From Planctomycetota bacterium (lineage in GTDB: Bacteria > Planctomycetota > UBA11346): DNA of 5,036 bases. The notes beneath the pieces were generated by a model. That model saw nothing but the letters and a program-made list of their open reading frames with translations, ran no database searches and was not told the DNA's origin. Of this stretch, positions 1-5,036 are shown piece by piece; position 1 is the stretch's first letter, and each line of letters opens with the position of its first letter. Position numbers and translations under genes: made by a program. The DNA is taken from contig JACDGQ010000282.1 in NCBI GenBank assembly GCA_013821615.1, forward strand, positions 1 to 5,036. Reading direction: 5' to 3'.

Positions 1-2
1 GT

Positions 3-86
3 CCCAGGAATGCCCCAGACGGGATGGGCGCGTTCAGCGGTCCGGCGGTCGTCATCTGCGACTCCCCACCGCACTGCGACCGGTGA
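3..86 (+). CDS. Possible C-terminal tail of an upstream gene (partial)
   Basis: Reading frame 3 is open from the window edge to a TGA at 84-86. By my count 23 of its 27 codons end in G or C, clearly more than the other two forward frames here and in line with the strong GC3 bias of the real genes in the window. The translated tail contains the stretch NAPDGMGAFSGPAVVICDSP. I do not recognise a family from so short a piece. No hairpin with a T-run follows the stop, so if the gene is real it could be transcribed into the downstream glycosidase gene, whose start lies 141 nt later. The alternative is non-coding GC-rich DNA. The call rests on codon bias alone. Confidence 0.35.
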   Translation, partial: PRNAPDGMGAFSGPAVVICDSPPHCDR

Positions 87-101
87 CGGCATGCGAACCC
101 C

Positions 102-139
102 AACAAAAATATCCCATTTAGGTATAAAAATACGCTTTT
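102..139 (+). promoter_or_regulatory. AT-rich island, candidate promoter of the glycosidase gene
   Basis: This is the only strongly AT-rich patch in the first 3.4 kb. It lies about 90-125 nt before the GTG start at 228, in the stretch without a convincing ORF. It contains TATAAA at 123-128, a plausible -10 hexamer. The hexamer 17 nt upstream (CCAACA, 100-105) matches the sigma-70 -35 consensus at only three positions, so an activator or an alternative sigma factor might be needed. An exact direct repeat AAAAATA occurs at 105-111 and 126-132. Location and composition suggest a promoter; exact elements are uncertain. Confidence 0.35.
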
Positions 140-190
140 CGGCTGTCACGTTCCGCCCCTGGCGCGTTTCCGTAGTACACCCGACTCACC

Positions 191-208
191 GACCGCCCGG
201 TTGCGGTC
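191..208 (+). repeat. Perfect inverted repeat in the leader of the glycosidase gene
   Basis: GACCGC (191-196) and GCGGTC (203-208) are exact reverse complements separated by six bases (CCGGTT). The RNA can form a 6-bp, very GC-rich hairpin ending 8 nt before the AAGGG Shine-Dalgarno sequence. No T-run follows, so it is not a terminator. It could affect mRNA stability or ribosome access, or be an operator. In such GC-rich DNA a 6-bp repeat can also arise by chance. Confidence 0.35.
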
Positions 209-216
209 CCCATCCC

Positions 217-221
217 AAGGG
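217..221 (+). promoter_or_regulatory. Ribosome binding site deciding the GTG start at 228
   Basis: AAGGG lies 6 nt before the GTG at 228-230, a good Shine-Dalgarno match and spacing. The in-frame TTG at 201 lies inside the inverted repeat 191-208 and has no purine-rich tract at the right distance. This favours GTG 228, which also places a hydrophobic signal sequence directly at the N-terminus. Confidence 0.65.
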
Positions 222-227
222 TTCCCC

Positions 228-3200
228 GTGCCCAACGTGTATCTGTCCGCCCTGGCCCTCCTCACCTGCTGCGCCATCACGGCCCTGGCCGAGGACATCC
301 CGCTGTTCGATGCCAAGGAGCCCGCCAAGGGCTGGCACTTCAACAACGGCGCCGAGTTCCCCGGCGCGACCGGCGAGGTGGCCTTCGATCCCCAGGTGCA
401 GAAAGACGGCCAGCCCAGCCTGCGCCTGGTCGCCGACCTCAGCAAGGGTGGCAACTACGTCGACATGGAGCGCGACGTCACCGACCAGAAGCTGGAGGTC
501 GAGAGCGTCTCATTCTGGCTGAAGGCGCCCGGCCTGGAGCGCGTCACCCTGCGCCTGGTCGATGGCGCGGGCCGCTGCCACCAGATCGGCCTGACCCTGG
601 GCGTGCCGTCCGAGGACTGGCGGCTGGTGACCTTCCCGATCGCGCGCTTCTTCGCCAAGCGCGGCACGGCCGAGGCCGTGGCTGGCGTGGACAAATACGA
701 ATCGTGGGGCGGCGATCCCAAGCGCGGCGACGGCTGGGTCGGTCATCTACACAACTTCGTCCTGCTCGCCGGGCGCCACGGCCAGGCCGCGACGGTGTGG
801 GTCTCGCAGCTCGTCGCCACGGTGCGCGCCGGCACCGTGGGCTGGACGTGCGGCTTCGAAGGCGCGACCGCGATGCCAGCCGGCTGGACGCACGCGGGCA
901 GGATCACCATCTCGGCCGACCAGGCCTTCGCCGGCGCCAACGCCCTGCAGTTCGAGCGTGGCGCCGCGGAGCGCGACCAGCCCTGCGCGGCCACCACGCC
1001 GACGTTTCCGCTCGCGCCCGGCCTGTGGGAGATCAGCGCGGCGACGGCCTGCGAACTCGAGTCGCCCGATGCGTCGTATTGCGGCGCGCTGCGCTTCGAA
1101 GCCCTCGACGCCGGCGGCGCGGTCATCGCCACGTCGGAGATCGCCGTGCCCTTCGGCAGCCGGCCCTGGCAGGTGCAGGCCAAGCGCGTGACCATGCCCT
1201 ATCAGACGGTGGCCGGCCGCTTCACCGCGCGCATTGAGAAGACCGTCGGAAAATTCCGCATCGATGATCTGACCGTCAAGCCGCTCGACACGGCGCGCCG
1301 CCTGCCCGCGGTCGAGCGCCTGGTGGTGGCGACGTCATCGCTCGGCAACCTCATCCTGCCCGACGCACCGCGCACCGTCGCCTTCACCGTAGAGACGCGC
1401 CGCGAGCTGGCGCCGGCCGAGCGCACTCTGACGTGGGTGGTGCGCGACTACTGGGGCGCCGAGCAGTCGCTGCCCGCGACCATCCCCCTGACCGCCGACG
1501 GCCGCACCAAAGAGCGCTTCCGCTATCGCGCAGGCGCCGACCTCGCCGGCGTGGCGCTCGAGCCCGGCCGCTACTATGAAGTGCACGCGCAGGTGCCGCT
1601 CGCCGACAACGAGCCGTACCACGACAGCGCCGGGCTGGCCATCGTGCCGGTGGCCGCGAGCAAGGCCTTCCCGCCGGCGAAGATCCCCTTCACCGCGCGC
1701 GACTGGGACAACCGCATCCCCGACTACATCCGCCTCAGCGACCGCCTCGGCTTCCGCACCATCGGCCTGTGGGGCAGCGCCGACGCCGCCGCGCCCTACA
1801 AGCCGCAGGCGCCGGGCATCGAGCTGTGCAAGGAACTCGGCGCCGCGATCCTCACCGGCTGCCCGGCCAACCTGAATGCCATCGAGTACCACCACCCCGG
1901 CTGGGAGAAGTGGACCGACGAGACCGCGATCCGCGGCGCCATCCGCAGCTGGTTCGCCGCCTTCGGCGGCCACCAGCCCAAGCCCATCGTGGTCAACCTC
2001 GGCAACGAGCCGCACGGCACCGGCGAGCAGGTGAAGCAGCAGGTGCGCGCCTACAAGATCGCCTACGACGAGCTCAAGAAGGTCGCGCCCGACTGCATCG
2101 TGGTCGCGACCTCGGTCGAGCCCAACGAGGAGTATTTCAAGGCCGGCTACCAGGACGCGTGCGACGCCTTCGACTTCCACATCTACGAGACCCCGCAGGA
2201 CGTGCGCACGGCGCTCGCGCAGTACCAGGCGTTGATGGCCAAGTACCACTGCGTGAAGCCGCTGTGGTCGACCGAGATCGGCCTCAACAGCCAGGGCCTG
2301 ACCCGCCAGCACATCGCCGCCGACATGATCCGGAAGTTCGCCGCTTTCTTCGCTGCAGGCGGCGCGAGCATGAACTGGTTCGACCTGCTCTACCCCGATG
2401 GCGACGGGCGCGCGCTCGGCACCTCGGGCGATGCCTTCAACATGTTCGACAGCCGCTACAACGCCTACGCGGCGCGGCTCGACGCGGTGTCCTGCTACAA
2501 CCTCATCAACGGCATCCTCGACAAGACCTTCGTCCAGGAGCGCGCGTGGGAGGGCGGCGTCACCGGCTGCCTGTTCCGCGACGCCGCGGGGCACTGCTTC
2601 GCGATCATCGACAAGGCCCAGGGCCGCGCCGATCTCACCCTGCCGCTGGTCGGCGTCGACGAGGTGGTGGCGATCGCCATCGATGGCCGGCGCACCACCT
2701 TCAAGACCGGTGGCAAGGGCGTCGGTCTGGGCGTCGGACCGGATCCGGTGCTGCTCGTCTACGACGGCCCGGCGCAGCTGCCTGCGCAGACCGCCGCGCC
2801 GCTGCTGCGCATCACCGCCGCGCCGGCGCGTCTGATGCGCGGCGTGCCCGGTGTCATCGAGGTCGCGACCAGCGCTGATGTCAATCTGGTGACCCTCGAG
2901 GCGCCGCTTGGGTGGAGCGTCGAGCGCGCCGCCGGCCAGCCGCTGCGCTTCACCGTCACCTCGCCCGCCAGCAGCCTGGCGCGCGCCGGCACGGTGACGG
3001 TGCGCCTCGCCGATGCGGCGGGTGCGACCAGGGCGCAGGTCGGCTGCCGGCCGATCCTCACCGGCCGTCTTGGCGTCGAGATCCACGCCGCCATCAGGGA
3101 CGGCAAGCCCGCCGTCGAGCTGGTGGTGTCGAATCAGTCGCAGCAGCCGCAGGTCGTGACCTGGACGCTGGCGCTGGCCGGGGAGCGCGCCCTGGTCGGC

Positions 3201-3401
3201 GGCGCCTACGCGGCGCCGGTGAAGACCAGCGCCTATCTCGGCGCCGCCGGGACCGGATCGCTCACCATTGCGCCCGCGGGGCAGGCGGCGGTGGCACTGC
3301 CCCTGGTCGCGAGTGTCGCAGGCCGCCTCTACCAGGTCAGCGCGACCATTACCGACGCCAGCGGCGGCACCGTCGCGGGCGAGGCCGAGCTCAAGCCCTG
3401 A
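228..3401 (+). CDS. Secreted multidomain glycoside hydrolase-like protein (clan GH-A barrel)
   Basis: The 1057-residue product probably hydrolyses or binds a polysaccharide outside the cytoplasm; the substrate cannot be read from the sequence. Numbering is from GTG 228. Residues 1-21 form a signal peptide with a hydrophobic core and an A19-L20-A21 signal peptidase I site, although no basic residue precedes the core. Two beta-sandwich, CBM-like regions follow (about 22-200 and 203-355; the second opens with FEG...GW), then an Ig-like region (about 357-476). The (beta/alpha)8 barrel spans about 485-760. It shows the clan GH-A acid/base motif N593-E594-P595 at the end of strand 4, H651-I-Y653 as expected near strand 6, the nucleophile motif T682-E683-I-G at strand 7 (89 residues after E594), and W717 near strand 8. 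A beta-domain (about 765-845) follows, as in GH39- and GH30-like enzymes, then two Ig-like regions (about 859-944 and 945-1057). The family within the clan (GH5, GH39 or an unclassified group) is unresolved. No cell-wall anchor or PEP-CTERM-like tail is visible. The gene appears monocistronic and faces a convergent lipoprotein gene. Confidence 0.8.
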   Translation: MPNVYLSALALLTCCAITALAEDIPLFDAKEPAKGWHFNNGAEFPGATGEVAFDPQVQKDGQPSLRLVADLSKGGNYVDMERDVTDQKLEVESVSFWLKAPGLERVTLRLVDGAGRCHQIGLTLGVPSEDWRLVTFPIARFFAKRGTAEAVAGVDKYESWGGDPKRGDGWVGHLHNFVLLAGRHGQAATVWVSQLVATVRAGTVGWTCGFEGATAMPAGWTHAGRITISADQAFAGANALQFERGAAERDQPCAATTPTFPLAPGLWEISAATACELESPDASYCGALRFEALDAGGAVIATSEIAVPFGSRPWQVQAKRVTMPYQTVAGRFTARIEKTVGKFRIDDLTVKPLDTARRLPAVERLVVATSSLGNLILPDAPRTVAFTVETRRELAPAERTLTWVVRDYWGAEQSLPATIPLTADGRTKERFRYRAGADLAGVALEPGRYYEVHAQVPLADNEPYHDSAGLAIVPVAASKAFPPAKIPFTARDWDNRIPDYIRLSDRLGFRTIGLWGSADAAAPYKPQAPGIELCKELGAAILTGCPANLNAIEYHHPGWEKWTDETAIRGAIRSWFAAFGGHQPKPIVVNLGNEPHGTGEQVKQQVRAYKIAYDELKKVAPDCIVVATSVEPNEEYFKAGYQDACDAFDFHIYETPQDVRTALAQYQALMAKYHCVKPLWSTEIGLNSQGLTRQHIAADMIRKFAAFFAAGGASMNWFDLLYPDGDGRALGTSGDAFNMFDSRYNAYAARLDAVSCYNLINGILDKTFVQERAWEGGVTGCLFRDAAGHCFAIIDKAQGRADLTLPLVGVDEVVAIAIDGRRTTFKTGGKGVGLGVGPDPVLLVYDGPAQLPAQTAAPLLRITAAPARLMRGVPGVIEVATSADVNLVTLEAPLGWSVERAAGQPLRFTVTSPASSLARAGTVTVRLADAAGATRAQVGCRPILTGRLGVEIHAAIRDGKPAVELVVSNQSQQPQVVTWTLALAGERALVGGAYAAPVKTSAYLGAAGTGSLTIAPAGQAAVALPLVASVAGRLYQVSATITDASGGTVAGEAELKP

Positions 3402-3420
3402 CCCGCCTGGCGTCGGCGCC

Positions 3421-3456
3421 AATAAAAAAAGCCGCCCCACCAGACGGTGGAGCGGC
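3421..3456 (-). terminator. Rho-independent terminator of the lipoprotein (and probably rmuC) transcript
   Basis: Read on the - strand, GCCGCTCCACC (3456-3446), loop GTCT, then GGTGGGGCGGC (3441-3431) form an 11-bp stem with a single G-U wobble, followed at once by TTTTTTTATT (3430-3421). This is a textbook intrinsic terminator 44 nt after the lipoprotein stop codon. On the + strand the same stem has a C-A mismatch and is followed by GCGGG rather than T's, so it should not terminate the glycosidase mRNA by this mechanism. Confidence 0.9.
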
Positions 3457-3477
3457 GCGGGTGAGACCCGGATGCCT

Positions 3478-3493
3478 GCCGGCGTGTGCCGGC
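3478..3493. repeat. Short GC inverted repeat between the convergent genes
   Basis: GCCGGC (3478-3483) and GCCGGC (3488-3493) flank GTGT. The hexamer is self-complementary, so a 6-bp stem with a 4-nt loop can form on either strand. It lies 7 nt after the stop of the - strand lipoprotein gene and before its terminator. Without a T-run it is not an intrinsic terminator itself; it may protect the 3' end or be a chance product of high GC content. Confidence 0.25.
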
Positions 3494-3500
3494 CGGCTAC

Positions 3501-3737
3501 TTACTTCTTGTCGATGGCGGCCTTGGCGGCGTCGGCGGCGGCCTTGGCGTCATCAGCGGTCTTGGTGGCGGCGTCCTTGGCGGCGTCCTTGACGGCCTCG
3601 GCGCCGGGCTTGGGGGCGTCGGCGGGGGCCGGGGTGGTCGTGGGCGCGGGCGTGACGACGACGGGCTTGGCATCATCGCCGCAGCCCGAGATGGCGAGCA
3701 CGCCGAGGAACGCGAGGGAGGCGGTGAGGGTACGCAT
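3501..3737 (-). CDS. Small lipoprotein with Ala/Lys/Asp-rich helix
   Basis: The 78-residue product is predicted to be exported, lipidated and anchored to a membrane. It starts MRTLT, has a hydrophobic stretch (about 4-17), and carries a clear lipobox I16-S17-G18-C19, with C19 the expected lipidated residue after signal peptidase II cleavage. G20-D21-D22 follow; an Asp at +3 is not the classical inner-membrane +2 Asp signal. Residues 23-45 are a Pro/Thr/Ala/Val linker, and 46-78 are an Ala/Lys/Asp-rich segment with recurrent DAAK/DDAK/DAAKAAI motifs, strongly helical and possibly coiled-coil. It ends in Lys-Lys. The ATG is supported by AAGGA (3750-3746 on the - strand), 8 nt upstream. It lies 81 nt after rmuC in the same direction, and a strong terminator follows. 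I know no specific family; it resembles in style small Lpp-like or LEA-like helical lipoproteins. The function is unknown. The lipoprotein call is firm, the role is not. Confidence 0.82.
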   Translation of the reverse strand: MRTLTASLAFLGVLAISGCGDDAKPVVVTPAPTTTPAPADAPKPGAEAVKDAAKDAATKTADDAKAAADAAKAAIDKK

Positions 3738-3745
3738 GGTTGGGA

Positions 3746-3750
3746 TCCTT
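3746..3750 (-). promoter_or_regulatory. Ribosome binding site of the small lipoprotein gene
   Basis: On the - strand AAGGA lies 8 nt before the ATG at 3737-3735, giving a near-consensus Shine-Dalgarno sequence. It supports this start and argues that this frame, rather than the overlapping + strand and - strand open frames here, is translated. Confidence 0.7.
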
Positions 3751-3756
3751 GGACTG

Positions 3757-3770
3757 GGACCAATCGGTCC
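3757..3770. repeat. Short inverted repeat before the lipoprotein gene
   Basis: GGACC (3757-3761) and GGTCC (3766-3770) are reverse complements around a 4-nt spacer. They sit just upstream of the lipoprotein Shine-Dalgarno sequence in the 81-nt gap between rmuC and the lipoprotein gene. It could be a leader hairpin or a small operator. I see no convincing -10/-35 pair on the - strand in this gap, which leaves read-through from rmuC as one possibility. A 5-bp stem is weak evidence. Confidence 0.2.
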
Positions 3771-3818
3771 GGGTGAGTTGAGTCGGCCTACCGGAGGGTG
3801 ACCGGACGCACGCTACCG

Positions 3819-5036
3819 TCAGGCCCCACGAATGCCAGCCTGCTCGTGATTGCTGTCGGGGGTGGGCGGTGGCGCGGCGAAAGCCTCCGCCTGCAGGGCG
3901 CGTGGCGCCTTGTCGACGCCCTCGAGCGGGGGGATGTCGTCGCCGCTACCGGCGCCGAGCTCCTTGAAGCGGCGCGCGCCGGGCAGGACGCGGCTCTCGA
4001 GCGAGCCGACCGCCTTGTTGTAGCACTCGACGGTACGGTCGAGGGCCTTGCGCAGGTCGGTGAAGTGCTCGGCGAGGGTGCGCACGCGCTCGTACAGGCC
4101 GGCGCCGAGGCGGCTGATCTCGTCGGCGTTGCGGCTGAGCTGCTCCTGACGCCAGCCGTAGGCGACGGCGCGCAGCAGGGCGATGAGCGTGGTCGGGGTG
4201 GCGAGGATGACGCGCTGGTCGACGCCGACCTCGATGAGTGACGGATCGGCCTCGAGCGCGGCGCTGAAGAAGGTCTCGCCGGGCAGGAACAGCACGACGA
4301 ATTCCGGACTGGGCGCGAACTGGTCCCAGTAGGCCTTCGCGCCGAGCGCCTGGAGGTGGCCGCGCACCTGGCGGGCGTGGTCCTGCAGGCGCAGCGCGCG
4401 GGTCGCCTCGTCGCCGGCCTCGAGCGCGTCGAGGTAGGCCTGCAGTGGCGCCTTGGCGTCGACCACGATGTGCTTGCGGTTGGGCAGGCGCACCACCAGG
4501 TCGGGCCGCAGGCGGCCGTCGTCGCTGGCCGTCTGGGTCGAGAAATCGCAGTACTCGAGCATGCCGGCGAGCTCGACCACGCGCTTGAGCTGGATCTCAC
4601 CCCAGCGTCCGCGCACCGCCGGGGCGCGCAGCGCGCGCACCAGGTTCGCGGTCTCGCCCTGCAGCCGGCCCTGGCCGTCGGCCAGGCTGCGCAGCTGCTC
4701 GGTGAGCGTGGCGAAGGCGCCGACGCGCGCGCGCTCGAGCTCGCCGAGCGCGCCGCCGACCTGCTCGAGCGAAGCGCGGATCGGCGCGACCAGCGCATCG
4801 ATGGCCTGCTGGCGCCCCGCGAGGTCGCCGCGCGCACCCTCCTGGAAGGTCGCGAGCGCGCTGGTCGCCAATTCCAGGAAGGACTGGTTGTTGGCGCGCA
4901 GGGCGTCGGCCGAGAGCGCGCGGAAGGCATCGGCGAACTGCTCGCGCACCTGACCGAGCAGCGCGCGCGACTCCTCCGCCGCGGCGCGCTCGCCGGCGGC
5001 GCGGGTGCCGAGCTCGGCATTGGCCATGCGCAGCGC
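3819..5036 (-). CDS. rmuC: DNA recombination protein RmuC (5' end outside window)
   Basis: RmuC-family proteins are linked to limiting DNA rearrangements at inverted repeats; their exact biochemistry is unsettled. Numbering is from the ATG at 5027. Residues 1-130 are Ala/Glu/Arg/Leu-rich and helical, matching the family's coiled-coil. The RmuC domain spans about 130-350 and includes RGRWGEIQLKRVVELAGM (139-156), a hallmark block, RPDLVVRLPN (174-183), IVVDAKAPLQAYLDAL (187-202), and ATPTTLIALLRAVAYGWRQ (276-294). D176 with D190-A-K192 fits the PD-(D/E)XK nuclease-fold core to which the family is assigned, and E144 may contribute. The tail after about 376 is Pro/Ala-rich and probably disordered. 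The frame stays open through the ATG to the window edge (preceding codons Ala-Leu-Arg). Family members usually begin with a transmembrane helix before the coiled-coil, absent here, so the true start probably lies beyond 5036. The gene ends at TGA 3821-3819 and is followed by the lipoprotein gene. Confidence 0.93.
   Translation of the reverse strand, partial: ALRMANAELGTRAAGERAAAEESRALLGQVREQFADAFRALSADALRANNQSFLELATSALATFQEGARGDLAGRQQAIDALVAPIRASLEQVGGALGELERARVGAFATLTEQLRSLADGQGRLQGETANLVRALRAPAVRGRWGEIQLKRVVELAGMLEYCDFSTQTASDDGRLRPDLVVRLPNRKHIVVDAKAPLQAYLDALEAGDEATRALRLQDHARQVRGHLQALGAKAYWDQFAPSPEFVVLFLPGETFFSAALEADPSLIEVGVDQRVILATPTTLIALLRAVAYGWRQEQLSRNADEISRLGAGLYERVRTLAEHFTDLRKALDRTVECYNKAVGSLESRVLPGARRFKELGAGSGDDIPPLEGVDKAPRALQAEAFAAPPPTPDSNHEQAGIRGA

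Noticed and set aside
201..227. TTG at 201 as the start of the glycosidase gene
   Set aside because: It lies in the inverted repeat, lacks a Shine-Dalgarno sequence, and would place nine extra residues before the hydrophobic core. GTG at 228 has AAGGG at 6-nt spacing. The TTG would supply an Arg to the n-region, so it is not fully excluded.
258..272. Possible lipobox (LLTC) in the glycosidase signal peptide
   Set aside because: Thr directly before Cys is not a usual lipobox residue, where Gly, Ala or Ser is expected, and a conventional ALA signal peptidase I site follows at residues 19-21.
1769..2878. + strand open frame of about 370 codons inside the glycosidase gene
   Set aside because: It is an out-of-frame shadow with extreme Arg/Gly/Pro composition and no recognisable domain.
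1335..3440. Long - strand open frame of about 700 codons opposite the glycosidase gene
   Set aside because: Its translation is low-complexity Arg/Gly/Ala/Asp-rich without domain motifs. The opposite + strand frame has catalytic motifs, a signal peptide and a Shine-Dalgarno sequence. Long antisense frames are expected in GC-rich genes.
3486..3776. + strand Gly-rich open frame antisense to the lipoprotein gene
   Set aside because: The Gly/Val repeats arise from the antisense of Ala/Asp/Thr-rich codons. No Shine-Dalgarno or homologous motif supports it, while the - strand frame has a lipobox, an RBS and a terminator.
3788..5020. - strand open frame of 410 codons overlapping rmuC
   Set aside because: The product is almost only Ser/Arg/Ala/Pro, typical of a shifted frame; the overlapping frame encodes unmistakable RmuC motifs.
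1..5036. Mobile elements, CRISPR arrays, tRNA/rRNA genes, toxin-antitoxin or defence systems
   Set aside because: I saw no transposase or integrase motifs, no regularly spaced repeats, no tRNA-like cloverleaf and no short paired defence genes on either strand.

Overview
This is a GC-rich window (roughly 70% by eye) from a bacterium with a two-membrane envelope. It carries one large secreted carbohydrate-active protein on the + strand, converging on a small lipoprotein gene and an rmuC gene on the - strand. The strong G/C bias at third codon positions, the GTG start and the huge multidomain secreted glycosidase-like protein would fit a Planctomycetota/PVC-type or similar environmental organism. 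No taxonomic marker is present, so that placement is a guess.

Layout: 1-86 may hold the last codons of an upstream + strand gene. 87-227 is a non-coding leader with an AT-rich island (about 102-139, possible promoter), a perfect 6-bp inverted repeat (191-208) and a Shine-Dalgarno AAGGG. 228-3401 encodes a 1057-residue exported protein: two N-terminal beta-sandwich/CBM-like regions, an Ig-like region, a clan GH-A-type (beta/alpha)8 barrel with both catalytic glutamates recognisable, a beta-domain after the barrel, and two C-terminal Ig-like regions. 3402-3500 is the convergent intergenic region, holding a clear Rho-independent terminator that works only for - strand transcripts. 3501-3737 (-) encodes a 78-residue lipoprotein with a Pro/Thr/Ala linker and an Ala/Lys/Asp helix. 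3738-3818 is a short gap. 3819-5036 (-) is RmuC, cut at its 5' end by the window edge.

How they work together: the + strand protein probably degrades or binds an external polysaccharide. On the - strand, rmuC (genome maintenance) and the lipoprotein are co-directional with an 81-nt gap, and the lipoprotein gene is followed by the terminator, so they may share a transcript. A functional link between them is not evident. I see no mobile element, CRISPR array, tRNA/rRNA or defence cassette. The region looks like ordinary chromosome; the least-described items are the glycosidase-like architecture and the small lipoprotein.
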